Notes: a model not told the origin generated them from the letters alone. A stretch of 43,660 bases of DNA from UMGS1889 sp964540575 (GCA_964540575.1 CAZINI010000024.1:1-43660), one strand, 5' to 3'. Positions 16,459 through 26,257 are shown, numbered from the stretch's first letter. Program-made: numbers and translations.

Positions 16459-16851
16459 TTAGGTCATATCCGAGCCGCCGAAGCTGTCGGGGAAAAGCTC
16501 CTCAAGCTCGGCGGTCAGTATGCCCTTTTCATCATCATAAAGTATTACCGTAATGCCGGGAGCAAATTCCGAAAGCACCTGTCTGCATATCCCGCAGGGA
16601 TATGTGTATCTGCCCGAGCTGCTGACAATAGCTATCGCCAAAAACTCACGGCAGCCCTCGGAAACTGCCTTGAACACTGCCGTCCTCTCGGCACAATTGG
16701 TGGCACCATAGGAAGCGTTCTCCACGTTGCAGCCTGTGAACACTCTGCCGTCCCGTCCGAGAAGTGCAGCTCCCACAAGGAATTTTGAATAGGGTGCATA
16801 GGCGTATTTAAGCATCTCCTGTGCCGCCTTAACAAGCTCTGTATCGGTCAT
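16459..16851 (-). CDS. cdd: Cytidine deaminase
   Basis: 130 aa, normal for the small tetrameric cytidine deaminase. The zinc/active-site motifs are CNVENASYGATNCAERTA (with catalytic Glu and one Cys ligand) and PCGICRQVLSEF (two Cys ligands). It deaminates cytidine and deoxycytidine in pyrimidine salvage. The ATG at 16851 follows GGAGGAATAAAA; six extra codons upstream are not used. Last gene of the operon starting with the Lrp-type regulator. Confidence 0.96.
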   Translation of the reverse strand: MTDTELVKAAQEMLKYAYAPYSKFLVGAALLGRDGRVFTGCNVENASYGATNCAERTAVFKAVSEGCREFLAIAIVSSSGRYTYPCGICRQVLSEFAPGITVILYDDEKGILTAELEELFPDSFGGSDMT

Positions 16852-16865
16852 TTTTATTCCTCCGT

Positions 16866-17672
16866 TCAATCAATTTTTTTCTTTCCGAAACTATATCTCA
16901 TAAACGTTCGGCAGCCTATCCTTGCATACCATTTTTCGAGATGAGTATAGTGAACGAACAGCCGTGTGCAGCCGCTCTTTTTAAGCTCCGTGCAAGCGTG
17001 AGCAGCCATAGCAAGCCCTATCCCCCGACGTCTTGCGGACGGGACAACGCCCACACAGCCTATCGAGCCGACCTTCTGCCTATCTCCCCCGAGAATGCAC
17101 AAGGCATCATAGTCCACTATGATAAATCCCACGGGAACACCCCTTTCAAAGGCACAGAAAACAGGTTCATCATTTTGGAAATACTGCTCCCACTCCTCGT
17201 CCACCGAACGTACAGCGGCATACAGCTGCTCCCTGTCCCCCGAATAAAAGCCGAAGCTTATCCCCTCGGGATAGATGGGAATATCCAACTTGCAAATATC
17301 AAAATCGGCAAAATCAAGCGTCATCTCCGCACAGCCGCCGTCAAAAGTATAACCCATTTTCCCGAAAAATCCCGTGCTTTCCTCTGTCGCACCGATAAAC
17401 AGCACCGAGTCAAAGCCGCCGAGGACAGCCACGTTATATCCCCTTTCGGAAATAAGCCGCTCACAGTCCTGTAACAGCTTGCGTCCGATGCCGCGTCCCT
17501 GATATTCGGGAGATACGCAAAGCAGACGGATACAATCCCCGCAAACCGCCGCAAAGCCACGTTCGCCATCGGAAATTATCTCCGAACTGCCGAGAGAGCT
17601 TTTAAGCTGTTCAAAGGTCATCTCGATATTCGGGAAACATTTTCTGAATATATTATAATGTATAGTGTCCAA
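16866..17672 (-). CDS. Protein with two GNAT acetyltransferase domains
   Basis: 268 aa. Two acetyl-CoA binding motifs are visible: CVSPEYQGRGIGRKLLQDCE (about 60-85) and VGVVPSARRRGIGLAMAAHA (about 205-225), so this is a tandem GNAT. The first unit also has GFFGKMGYTF, the second WYARIGCRTF, both typical C-terminal GNAT elements. The start is best placed at TTG 17672, preceded by AAAGGGTGA that overlaps the ispE stop; the frame-opening TTG at 17705 lies inside ispE. The substrate is unknown, perhaps an antibiotic, amino acid or polyamine. Part of the lrp-aminotransferase-ispE-cdd operon. Confidence 0.87.
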   Translation of the reverse strand: MDTIHYNIFRKCFPNIEMTFEQLKSSLGSSEIISDGERGFAAVCGDCIRLLCVSPEYQGRGIGRKLLQDCERLISERGYNVAVLGGFDSVLFIGATEESTGFFGKMGYTFDGGCAEMTLDFADFDICKLDIPIYPEGISFGFYSGDREQLYAAVRSVDEEWEQYFQNDEPVFCAFERGVPVGFIIVDYDALCILGGDRQKVGSIGCVGVVPSARRRGIGLAMAAHACTELKKSGCTRLFVHYTHLEKWYARIGCRTFMRYSFGKKKID

Positions 17673-17676
17673 AAAA

Positions 17677-18570
17677 TCACCCTTTCGCCCTGCAAACCTC
17701 CGCAAAGAAGCCGCTTTTTTTCAGTTCCGAACAAAGCCTGTCCGCATTGTCACCATTTTCGAAAATACCGAAAACCGCCGAACCCGACCCGCTCATACAA
17801 GCCGCTTCGGCACCGAATTCAAGCATTTTTTCCTTTAAAATTCGTATCTCGTCCGAATCCGTGACCTGCTCAAAACGGTTAAAGCAAAGCGAGGAAAAGT
17901 CCCCTTTATGGTACAGTTCGGTTATCTCCGCAGTCCGATTTTCCGCAAAGCCTATTCGGTCTATCTCACGAAAAGCCGCCGCCGTGGATATGCCGCCGCT
18001 GCCCTTTGCAATAAGGATAAAAAGCCCCTCGTCCATATTTCGAACAGGCGTCATCTCCTCACCTATCCCGTGACATATTGCCCCGCCGCCCAGCAGACAG
18101 AAAGGCACATCCGCACCGAGGGATAGTGCGGTCTTATAAAGCAGCTGCTCGTCAAACGGTCTGCCGTGAAGCTCGTAAAGCCCCCGAAGAACAGCCGCAG
18201 CATCGGCACTTCCTCCCCCGAGTCCCGCCTGTGACGGGATATTTTTCGTGAGATGAATTTCCGTTCCCGTAAACAGTTCGGGGACATTTTCGTAAAACCG
18301 TTTTGCAGCCTTAAATGCGATATTCCGTTCATCACAGGGAATATCTCCCGAAAAATCATTATCCGCATATAAAACGATTTCCCCGTTGTTACGCAGGGAA
18401 ATCGACAGATCGTCGCAGAGTGAAACCGTCTGCATTATTGTTTCGAGCAGGTGGTAGCCATCGCCCCGCCTGCCCGTTATATCCAGATAAAGATTGATCT
18501 TTGCGTATGCCTTTACGCTAATATCATTTCGGGAACTATCTGTTCGAGAACTATTAGTTCTTAATTTCAT
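17677..18570 (-). CDS. ispE: 4-diphosphocytidyl-2-C-methyl-D-erythritol kinase
   Basis: 297 aa. GHMP-kinase signatures: VKAYAKINLYLDITGRRGDG (N-terminal motif), the ATP loop PSQAGLGGGSADAAAVL, and MSGSGSAVFGIF near the C-terminus. It phosphorylates CDP-methylerythritol in the non-mevalonate (MEP) isoprenoid pathway. The ATG at 18570 follows AAGGAG and overlaps the last 17 bases of the aminotransferase gene; its stop overlaps the ribosome site of the GNAT gene. A Ser/Arg/Asn-rich stretch of about 15 residues precedes the usual start. Confidence 0.95.
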   Translation of the reverse strand: MKLRTNSSRTDSSRNDISVKAYAKINLYLDITGRRGDGYHLLETIMQTVSLCDDLSISLRNNGEIVLYADNDFSGDIPCDERNIAFKAAKRFYENVPELFTGTEIHLTKNIPSQAGLGGGSADAAAVLRGLYELHGRPFDEQLLYKTALSLGADVPFCLLGGGAICHGIGEEMTPVRNMDEGLFILIAKGSGGISTAAAFREIDRIGFAENRTAEITELYHKGDFSSLCFNRFEQVTDSDEIRILKEKMLEFGAEAACMSGSGSAVFGIFENGDNADRLCSELKKSGFFAEVCRAKG

Positions 18571-19729
18571 CAAGAAACTCCTTAATACGCTCGACAGCTT
18601 CCTTAAGATGCTTCAGCGAATATGCATAGGAAATTCTTATAAATCCCTCGCCGCTTTCACCGAACGCATTTCCCGGAACGACCGCCACCTTGTGCTCGTA
18701 AAGCAGCCGCTCACAGAACTCCTCGCTGGAAAGCCCCGTTGACTTTATGGACGGGAACACATAGAATGCCCCCTCAGGCTCAAAGCACTCCAACCCTATC
18801 TCATTGAGAGCATTCACAAGCCATCTTCGGCGGATATTGTACTCGTTTGTCATCTTCGCTACCTCGTCATCGCAGCTTCGGAGAGCCTCCACAGCAGCGT
18901 ATTGAGATACCGTAGGCGAACACATTATTGCATACTGATGCACCTTGAGCATCTGTGCAATAAGGGGTGCGGGACCTGCCAGATAACCCATTCTCCAGCC
19001 TGTCATAGCGTAAGCCTTGGAGAAGCCGTTAACAAGCAGAGTACGCTCCTGCATACCTTCAAGGGACGCAATAGAGCAATGGGGTTCGCCTGTGTATGTA
19101 AGCTCTGCATATATCTCATCGGACAGCACGATAATATCCGTACCTCTGAGGACTTCGGCTATTTCCTCAAGGTCCGATTTGGTCATGACCGCACCCGTGG
19201 GATTGTTGGGGAAAGGAAGAATGAGCAGCTTTGTCTTGTCGGTTATCTTTTCACGCAAAGCCTTGGCAGTCAGCTTGAATTTATCCTCAACCTTTGTTTC
19301 AATGGGAACAGCAACGCCGCCCGTCAGCTCGACAATAGGAGCATAGCAAACAAAGCTGGGTTCAACCACCAGCACTTCGTCCCCGGGGTCGATAAGTGAC
19401 CTGATACCTAAGTCGATAGCCTCGGAACCGCCGACGGTAATGATTATCTCACGCTGAGGGTCATATGAAATGCCCTGAGTTCTGTTCAGATATTTTGCGA
19501 CCTCCGCACGAAGCTCAATAAGTCCCGGATTGGCTGTGTAAACAGTCTTTCCCTTTTCCAGAGCGGTAATAGCGGTCTTTCTGATAGCCCAAGGCGTCTG
19601 GAAATCCGGCTCGCCGACACCGAGAGAGATGACCCCCTCCATCATTGCCGCAACATCGAAAAACTTTCTGATGCCCGAGGGCTTGAGCTTTGCACATTTT
19701 TTAGAAATTATTTTTTCATAGTCCATCAT
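18554..19729 (-). CDS. Class I/II pyridoxal-phosphate aminotransferase
   Basis: 391 aa, fold-type I. Visible: ISLGVGEPDFQTPWAI, the GGSEAIDLGIRSLIDPGDEV PLP-phosphate region, FPNNPTGAVM, DEIYAELTY, and NGFSKAYAMTGWRMGYLAGP, where the Ser-Lys holds the PLP lysine. This matches the aspartate/aromatic (PatA/AspC-like) group; the substrate cannot be fixed from sequence. It begins ATGATG overlapping the stop of the Lrp-type regulator, which probably controls it according to amino-acid supply, a common pairing in Firmicutes. Confidence 0.93.
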   Translation of the reverse strand: MMDYEKIISKKCAKLKPSGIRKFFDVAAMMEGVISLGVGEPDFQTPWAIRKTAITALEKGKTVYTANPGLIELRAEVAKYLNRTQGISYDPQREIIITVGGSEAIDLGIRSLIDPGDEVLVVEPSFVCYAPIVELTGGVAVPIETKVEDKFKLTAKALREKITDKTKLLILPFPNNPTGAVMTKSDLEEIAEVLRGTDIIVLSDEIYAELTYTGEPHCSIASLEGMQERTLLVNGFSKAYAMTGWRMGYLAGPAPLIAQMLKVHQYAIMCSPTVSQYAAVEALRSCDDEVAKMTNEYNIRRRWLVNALNEIGLECFEPEGAFYVFPSIKSTGLSSEEFCERLLYEHKVAVVPGNAFGESGEGFIRISYAYSLKHLKEAVERIKEFLDEIKN

Positions 19730-20205
19730 GGAGCAACTAAGCTCCTTTCGTCGGAAGCCTCGTCCTCTATCATAATTCCCTTTTCCTTATAGCGTTTCAG
19801 GATAAAATGAGTTGCTGTGGACAGCACGCCGTCAATGGTAGACAGCCTCTGAGCAACGAACATAGCAATTTCCTTGTAATTTTTTCCGCTTATGGTAACA
19901 CCTAAGTCGTATGCACCCGACATAAGGGAAACCGACTCAACGTCATCTAAACCTGCGATCTTTGAAGCAAGCTCATCAAAGCCGTAATCTGCCTTGGGAG
20001 TCACCTTCAGCTCAATGTATGCGGTAACGGCGTTGAAATCGGCAAGCTCTTCGTTGACGATAACGCTGTAACCCTTGATAATTCCTCGCTTTTCGTAATC
20101 GGCTATTTGGGCGGCGACGGCCTGCTCGGTCGTTCCGAGCATTGTTGCCAGCTCTCCGTTGGAAAGACGGGCGTTTTGTTTCAGAAGCTTAAGCAAAGAA
20201 TCCAT
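19726..20205 (-). CDS. Lrp/AsnC-family transcriptional regulator
   Basis: 159 aa. An N-terminal winged helix-turn-helix (LLKLLKQNARLSNGELATML, then GTTEQAVAAQIADYEKRGII) is followed by a RAM ligand domain (about 60-140: TAYIELKVTP, VESVSLMSGAYDLGVTISGK). Such proteins bind amino acids and regulate amino-acid genes, usually including their own. The start ATG at 20205 follows GGAAAGG. It overlaps the aminotransferase by four bases (ATGA). A 12-bp inverted repeat ties its promoter region to the bases just before its start codon. Confidence 0.93.
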   Translation of the reverse strand: MDSLLKLLKQNARLSNGELATMLGTTEQAVAAQIADYEKRGIIKGYSVIVNEELADFNAVTAYIELKVTPKADYGFDELASKIAGLDDVESVSLMSGAYDLGVTISGKNYKEIAMFVAQRLSTIDGVLSTATHFILKRYKEKGIMIEDEASDERSLVAP

Positions 20206-20312
20206 ATAAATCAGCCTTTCCGACAGCCATCACCAAATATAATCGGCTGCCATAAGAATTTGCTTCAATAGAAGCTGATTTATATTATACTACATTTTTT
20301 CCCGTTTGTCTA
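20204..20312 (-). promoter_or_regulatory. Promoter and inverted-repeat leader of the lrp-type operon
   Basis: Minus strand TAGACA (20312-20307), 17 bases, TATAAT (20289-20284). ATATAAATCAGC (20204-20215) and GCTGATTTATAT (20274-20285) are a perfect 12-bp inverted repeat joining the start point to the bases before the ATG; a smaller CAGCC/GGCTG pair lies between. Confidence 0.75.
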
Positions 20313-20343
20313 TCATTTTTTGAAAAAAGTCGTATTTTTTACG

Positions 20344-20384
20344 AAAAAGTTAAGGCGATGAGCATATATGATACACTCACCGCC
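20344..20384 (-). terminator. Terminator of the helicase gene
   Basis: Minus strand GGCGGTGAG (20384-20376) pairs with CTCATCGCC (20362-20354) with one wobble, followed by TTAACTTTTT to 20344. Confidence 0.8.
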
Positions 20385-20403
20385 CTGTTTCATTGATTTT
20401 CGG

Positions 20404-23400
20404 CTATTCTGCCGCTGCAATATTGCCGTTCTCGGCTTTTACCAGCCTGCCCGACGAAATACCCTTGCGAATGGAATATCCCACCGTGCTTTCGATAACT
20501 CCGCCCATTCGGGAAAATCCGAATTTCTTTGCGGTTTCACGGATAAGATCGGTTTCCGAAAGACTTATCTGTTCATCAAGGACTTCCGCAACAGCGTTGA
20601 GTATCTCCTCGGAAGCAATGTCGTCCATACTCCTTTTAACGCCATCGGAGGTGTCGGTTCGGTAGCCCTTGTAAGCGTCGGGGTCCTGCCCCTTTTTCCA
20701 GATAAATACTCTGTCCTCATCGGTCGTTTCGGTCATATTTACAGTGCTTACAGCATCAAGGAAAATGCTTTCCACCCTCGAACCGCCTCTTGTGATAGAC
20801 CAGCATCTCAGCACCTTTTTCATAAGCAGCTTTCTGCTGATAGGTGCTTCGGCGGCAATGATATTTTCGGCAGTCTTTTTTATCTTTCGTTTATTCTGCG
20901 GAAGATAGAATTCCTCAGAAATGCCCATTGTTTCAAGCTCCGCAGACAGATATTTTCCTGCCGAGCTTCTGTCAGCCGCCTCTTCTCTTTCAAAGGACAT
21001 TGAAGCAAATGACATAGGCTTTGCCGCCACGGTTTCGATATCTTCCTTATCGGGATTTTTTCTGACGGCATTTTTTATCTTCCTGAGGACCTTTTCTCGG
21101 TCATCAAACCAGTCAAGCGTCCATATCCTCAGTATCTTCCAGCCCAGTCCACGGAGTACGGAGGGCTGCAGAACAAATCTGTCACGGGCGGTCGAGCTGC
21201 CTGTGTTGTTAGCACCGTCAAGAAGTATTCCCAGCAGATACTTGTTTTCATTTTCAGGGTCGATTATGCCAATATCCACCTTAAATTCGGAGCAGCCGAT
21301 ATTGCACTTTACCTTATAGCCCATTTTGGAAACAGCAGCGGCTATTTCGGCAGGAAGCGTATCGGCAGGAGCATTTGCGGAATGATCTCTCTGAACGGCA
21401 GCAAGCTTTCCTCTTTCGGCAAATTCCAAAAATCCCTTTAATCCTGCAACACCTTCGGAACGTGTTCTCGAAAGGTCTATCTGCTCGGGTCGGAGAACGG
21501 AGTAAACTATCATAGCTTTTCTTGCTCTCGAAATGGCAACATTCAGACGCCTCCAGCCGCCGTCACGGTTGAGCGGACCGAAATTCATTGAAACCTTGCC
21601 GTCTTCGTCGGGACCGTATCCCACCGAGAAAAGTATAACGTCACGTTCATCGCCCTGAACATTTTCAAGATTTTTGATAAATATCGGCTCATTTGATTTT
21701 CTGTCAATTTCTTCAAGCTCGGGATGCTTTGCCCATTCCTCACAAAGCATATCATCGATAAGATTTTGCTGAACGGAGCTGAACGTAACAACGCCTATAC
21801 TGTCATTTAGGAGAGCTTCATCGCTCATTCTGCGGATTATTTCATCAACCACCGCACGGGCTTCCGCTTTGTTCTGCTTTGTTCTGCCCTTGTCGTAAAA
21901 TCCATTGGGGTGGACTATCCTTACCTCCGAGATAAGATCGTTCGGCGACGGGAATGTCAGCAGCTTATTATCATAGTATTTCATATTGCTGTATGCAATA
22001 AGGCTTTCATGACGGGAACGGTAATGCCATTTCAGATACTTCTGCGGCATAGAAACCGCAAGGCAGTCGTCAAGCAGGCTTTCCAAGTCCTCCTTGTCGC
22101 TGTTTTCCTCGTCAATTCTGTTTGATGAAAAGAAGTTTGTAGGCGGCAGCTGCTTCGGGTCGCCGACAATTATTACATTTTCACCTCTTGCAATAGTTCC
22201 CACCGCTTCGCTTGTTGGCAGCTGAGAAGCCTCATCGAAAATAACAAGGTCAAATTTCGGGAATGACGGGTCAATATACTGTGCAACGGAAATCGGGCTC
22301 ATAAGCATACAGGGACAAAGCTTTCTGAGAAGATTCGGTATCTTGTCAAACAGGCTTCTGAGGGACATCATTCGTCCGTTGCTCTTGATTGCACGCTTGA
22401 GGATCCCCATTTCGGACGCTGCCGCAGCAGCAGTTCCCGAAGCGGGTATTTTTGCGGAAAGACGTGCAGCCAGCTCCTGCATAGTAAGCTGTGAAAATTT
22501 ATCTATCGCCGTTCTGAACCGTTCGATAAGATCATCATAGCTTCGGCTGCTGAAGCTTTTAAGCCGTTCATCACCGTTTATTATCATAAGAGAAAGCTCA
22601 TAGTAAAGCCCGCAGGTGTATGCAGCTTCGATATTTCCGGCAGATATTACTCCGTTTCGGAATGCATCGCTGACACATTCAAGACCGTTTTCCCTCAGAA
22701 GTGCATCTGAACGGTTAAACTCGGACACATCACGAAGCTTATCGGCATTATCCGCATAAATATCCAGACGCTCCGCAGCAGCTTCAAGCCAGCTTTGACC
22801 GCTGTTTGTATCGGAAATATCCGCCGAGAAGCATTTCTCAAATTCTTCAAGCCGAGCAAAGAATGAGGACAGCCTTCTGCCTGCTTCCTCGGCTGCGGTA
22901 TTGCGGGAAATTCCCGAAAGCTTTGCAGCGATTTTCTCGGGAGATATTCCCTCGTATTCTCTCAGTGCCGCCATAACTCTTTCCGTTTTGGAAAGCGATG
23001 CTTCAAGCAGCTCCCAGTCGGTCTGCTCGTTCATAAATATTCCTGTGAGCATTCCACTAATATCGGCGGGAACAGAACGCAGAGCGGATCTTTTTTCTTC
23101 GGTCAGACAAAGCTTTTCCTGTATTTCCGCAAGATTTGCTTTTGTTATTTCAGATGGATTTTTTGCGTGCAGCCGCAGTTCCTTTACAAGCTTTCCGAGT
23201 CCCATAGCCTTCGGAATAAACCATGAAGCCTCTGCCTGTCGGCGGCGTTGTCTTGCCTCAGATGCCGAATATTCAAATACAGTTTTTTCAAATTTTTCGG
23301 ACAATTCCGAGCAGTTTTTTCTGTACTCATTGCCCGTTGCAAGAAGCTCCTTTATCCTTGCGGCAGCGGGGGCGTAATGGGAAGAACCAAGCAGTTCGGT

Positions 23401-26187
23401 GAGCAGTTCGCCCTCCATTTCGCACGCATGCTGAATATTGATAAGCGTTCCCAGCGTTTTCCTGTTCATATCGGAGCCAAGCTCAAAAATGCTGTTGAGC
23501 GTATCCGCATCGGATTTTGCGGAACGTGCACTGTCTGCAAGTGCCTGTGCAGACTTTCGGAAATCATCACGCATTTCCATAGAATATTCCGACAATCCGA
23601 TACCGTTCAGCAGATAGCTCTTAAACTCCCCTATTGCGGAGATCGCAAGCTTATACTGACGGACAAGCTCGCTCCATTTTTCCGATTTTTCCTTTGTAAA
23701 TCCATCAAGCAGGGCTTTGTCGAAGGTTATTTTATCTCGCTCGGAAATGCAGTGTTCAAAAAGAGAAATAGCTTCGTAGAGTGAAATACCGCATTCACGT
23801 TTATCATGAAGTGCCGAAATAATGCCGTGAAGCTTATTTTTCTGTTCGCTGAGCTTTTTGGCTTCGGCGGAATATTCATCGGGAGATTTGATCTTTCCTA
23901 TCTCAAGAGTCTTGTTAAGCTCTGCAAGAACCGCCGTTTTGTTGGTCTTGTTTGAATGAAGCTCTAAGCAGAACGGGTCAAGACCTATCCCCTCAAGCCG
24001 CTTCTGAACAACATTCAACGCTGCCATTTTCTCAGCGGCAAACAGCACCGTTTTGCCGTTATACAAGGCGTTTGCAATTATATTTGTAATGGTCTGGGAT
24101 TTTCCCGTTCCCGGAGGTCCGTGGAGAACAAAGCTGTGTCCGCTGCCTGCCGCTGCGATAGCTGCAAGCTGTGACGAGTCCGTGCTCAGGGGAACAGCCA
24201 TATTTCCGAGATCGAGTGTGACGTCAATATTATCGGGGGTAATATTTATATCATCGGGCTGCCAAGTAAGTGAACCGTTGATAAGGCTGGATACGGTTTT
24301 GTTCTGTTCAAGCTCCGCTGCACGGCTCCTGAGGTCGTTCCACATAACGAACTGACCGAAGGAAAACAGTCCGATAAACGCATATTCTTCGATGTTCCAG
24401 CGTTTTTTGCCCATCACAGCCTGCCTTACAGTGTTGAATACCAGCGGCAGATCGATACCGTGTTCATCAAGCGGCAAAGGGTCCAGACCCGTTATGCTTA
24501 CGCCGTGATCCTGACGAAGATATTCCAGCAGCGTAACATTTACCTGAGTGTCCTCCTGACGGCTCCTGATAACATATCCCTTGTTTCTCGTGTTTCTGAC
24601 AATATCTATTGGTATAAGAACGATAGGTGCATATCGGGGCTTTTCGGAAAGGTCGCTTTCAAACCACCGAAGAAATCCCAGTGCAAGAAACAGCGTATTG
24701 CTGCCGTTTTCCTCCATACTCATTTTGGCGGAACGGTACAGATTTTTCAGTGCGGCATCAAGCTCTTTTTCGCTGAGAAATGTTCTTATGCGTCCGCTTT
24801 TGAATTCCTCTGCCGCAATATTTTCGATAAGGTCACGTTCATTTTCGACGGCATACATTTTTGCATCTCTGAGAGTGACCGTCCATTCGGAGGGTATCTC
24901 CATAATGCGGAAATCCTTGCCGTCCGCAAGCCTGTCCTCCAGCTCCCCGACATTGGCTGTCATCAGCTGAATTGAAGTCTTTGTAACTCTGAAATTCAGC
25001 AGTGAATTTCTCAGGCTGAAATCGAGAAGCTTTCTTTCCCATATTTTCATTTTGGTAACAGGCTGATCCGTGCCCTCGGCAACTCGTCCGAGAAGTGAAC
25101 TGTCCAGCTCTGTGGGAGCCTGAGCTTCCTCGGGCGATCTCGGAGCGTCCGCCTCTCCGCTGAGCTGTGCCCCCGAATATGACTGCTCGGGACGAAGCGG
25201 GATAGGTCTTATCCCGCTGCCCCGTGTACGCTGTATATCAACTGCACACAGAAACTGTGAAATATCATTGAAATGATCCTTGCCGTGCTTTACTGCACGG
25301 TCAAAATCCGCTGCCGAACCGTCAACAAGATCGGTACATTCAACAAGAAGAAGCTCCTCCGCTCCTGCCGCTATCCTTTTTTCGATTGCGGAAACGTCAT
25401 CAATGATGCAGTCGGCAAAGGTATTGCTTTCCAGCCAGCAGCCGCAGAAGGCATGTCCCTTGATGAAGAAAATGAGCGGGAAAAGTCCCACCGATTCAAG
25501 GCAGGTAGCATAAAGCACCGCAAGGTCAAGACAAGTACCCTGCTTCTGTTCAAGGACGATGTGCGGCAGACGGATACGCTGCCCCACCACCTCATAGCTT
25601 GCGGGCGGATTGTTATACACGATTTTTCTCTGACAAAGTGCCGCATAAACAGCCGCCATCTGAAGCTTGACATTGTTGGGATTATTTGTCTGATACCCCG
25701 TAAAGGACGGATTTCCCTTCCATTTTTTCAAAAACGCCGAAGCTTCGCTCGTTACCGAAGCAATAGCGGGATGATTAGGCGTCAAAAACGCTGCGATCAT
25801 CTCGGGCATTATCAGCAGACCGCTCCACTGGTCATACGCAAGCAGCTCCAGCTGCTCCTGATATGTAAACAGGTTTTCCTCTCCCCGCACAACGGTCACG
25901 GTTATTGTGCCGACCATTTTTTCGGTAAGAGAAAAGAGAAATTCCGTGTTTGTGGTGATCTTAACGGGTGATATTTCAACCGAGCTGCCTGCTGCAATGC
26001 TGTCGATATGATATTTGTATTCCTTTGCAAATTCAGGCTCAAAGGTTATTGTGAGATCAAGGTTTTCAAGTGCATCATCGGATTCGTTGTTTACGACCAG
26101 ATTGCGGATAACAGGAACGTAGTTTTGCTGCATGGCAAAGTTTATCGACGAATTAAGGTGTCCGCCGACCGAAACAATATTACCCAT
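20404..26187 (-). CDS. Giant DUF4011 / SF1 helicase / nuclease-like / DUF3320 protein
   Basis: 1927 aa. In order: an N-terminal beta-rich region; a transglutaminase-like domain with Cys219 in EQKQGTCLDLAVLYATC and His245 in GHAFCGCW; DUF4011 at about 379-400 (KMKIWERKLLDFSLRNSLLN); helicase core with Walker A LHGPPGTGKSQT (about 686-697), a long helical insert, Walker B VIFDEASQLP (about 1310), GDPKQLPPT, and RRLNVAISRARKAM; a Vsr/MTES-type nuclease-like domain (about 1618-1712; FKVDIGIIDP, RIWTLDWF); DUF3320-like tail (about 1780-1920). This matches single-gene anti-phage helicases of the DUF4011-helicase-Vsr-DUF3320 type (called Hhe, from memory). The usual acidic residue before Asp-Gly in the nuclease (GIECDG) is Leu here. 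ATG at 26187 follows GGGAGG. Divergent from the HTH gene. Confidence 0.85.
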   Translation of the reverse strand: MGNIVSVGGHLNSSINFAMQQNYVPVIRNLVVNNESDDALENLDLTITFEPEFAKEYKYHIDSIAAGSSVEISPVKITTNTEFLFSLTEKMVGTITVTVVRGEENLFTYQEQLELLAYDQWSGLLIMPEMIAAFLTPNHPAIASVTSEASAFLKKWKGNPSFTGYQTNNPNNVKLQMAAVYAALCQRKIVYNNPPASYEVVGQRIRLPHIVLEQKQGTCLDLAVLYATCLESVGLFPLIFFIKGHAFCGCWLESNTFADCIIDDVSAIEKRIAAGAEELLLVECTDLVDGSAADFDRAVKHGKDHFNDISQFLCAVDIQRTRGSGIRPIPLRPEQSYSGAQLSGEADAPRSPEEAQAPTELDSSLLGRVAEGTDQPVTKMKIWERKLLDFSLRNSLLNFRVTKTSIQLMTANVGELEDRLADGKDFRIMEIPSEWTVTLRDAKMYAVENERDLIENIAAEEFKSGRIRTFLSEKELDAALKNLYRSAKMSMEENGSNTLFLALGFLRWFESDLSEKPRYAPIVLIPIDIVRNTRNKGYVIRSRQEDTQVNVTLLEYLRQDHGVSITGLDPLPLDEHGIDLPLVFNTVRQAVMGKKRWNIEEYAFIGLFSFGQFVMWNDLRSRAAELEQNKTVSSLINGSLTWQPDDINITPDNIDVTLDLGNMAVPLSTDSSQLAAIAAAGSGHSFVLHGPPGTGKSQTITNIIANALYNGKTVLFAAEKMAALNVVQKRLEGIGLDPFCLELHSNKTNKTAVLAELNKTLEIGKIKSPDEYSAEAKKLSEQKNKLHGIISALHDKRECGISLYEAISLFEHCISERDKITFDKALLDGFTKEKSEKWSELVRQYKLAISAIGEFKSYLLNGIGLSEYSMEMRDDFRKSAQALADSARSAKSDADTLNSIFELGSDMNRKTLGTLINIQHACEMEGELLTELLGSSHYAPAAARIKELLATGNEYRKNCSELSEKFEKTVFEYSASEARQRRRQAEASWFIPKAMGLGKLVKELRLHAKNPSEITKANLAEIQEKLCLTEEKRSALRSVPADISGMLTGIFMNEQTDWELLEASLSKTERVMAALREYEGISPEKIAAKLSGISRNTAAEEAGRRLSSFFARLEEFEKCFSADISDTNSGQSWLEAAAERLDIYADNADKLRDVSEFNRSDALLRENGLECVSDAFRNGVISAGNIEAAYTCGLYYELSLMIINGDERLKSFSSRSYDDLIERFRTAIDKFSQLTMQELAARLSAKIPASGTAAAAASEMGILKRAIKSNGRMMSLRSLFDKIPNLLRKLCPCMLMSPISVAQYIDPSFPKFDLVIFDEASQLPTSEAVGTIARGENVIIVGDPKQLPPTNFFSSNRIDEENSDKEDLESLLDDCLAVSMPQKYLKWHYRSRHESLIAYSNMKYYDNKLLTFPSPNDLISEVRIVHPNGFYDKGRTKQNKAEARAVVDEIIRRMSDEALLNDSIGVVTFSSVQQNLIDDMLCEEWAKHPELEEIDRKSNEPIFIKNLENVQGDERDVILFSVGYGPDEDGKVSMNFGPLNRDGGWRRLNVAISRARKAMIVYSVLRPEQIDLSRTRSEGVAGLKGFLEFAERGKLAAVQRDHSANAPADTLPAEIAAAVSKMGYKVKCNIGCSEFKVDIGIIDPENENKYLLGILLDGANNTGSSTARDRFVLQPSVLRGLGWKILRIWTLDWFDDREKVLRKIKNAVRKNPDKEDIETVAAKPMSFASMSFEREEAADRSSAGKYLSAELETMGISEEFYLPQNKRKIKKTAENIIAAEAPISRKLLMKKVLRCWSITRGGSRVESIFLDAVSTVNMTETTDEDRVFIWKKGQDPDAYKGYRTDTSDGVKRSMDDIASEEILNAVAEVLDEQISLSETDLIRETAKKFGFSRMGGVIESTVGYSIRKGISSGRLVKAENGNIAAAE

Positions 26188-26228
26188 TTTTAAGCCTCCC
26201 ATTTTAACGATAGAACAAATTATACTTT

Positions 26229-26257
26229 ATTATACCATAATACGACAAAATATACAA
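26229..26257 (-). promoter_or_regulatory. Promoter of the helicase gene
   Basis: Minus strand TTGTAT (26257-26252), 17 bases, TATAAT (26234-26229). The shared operator of the two plus-strand promoters is not present here. Confidence 0.75.
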
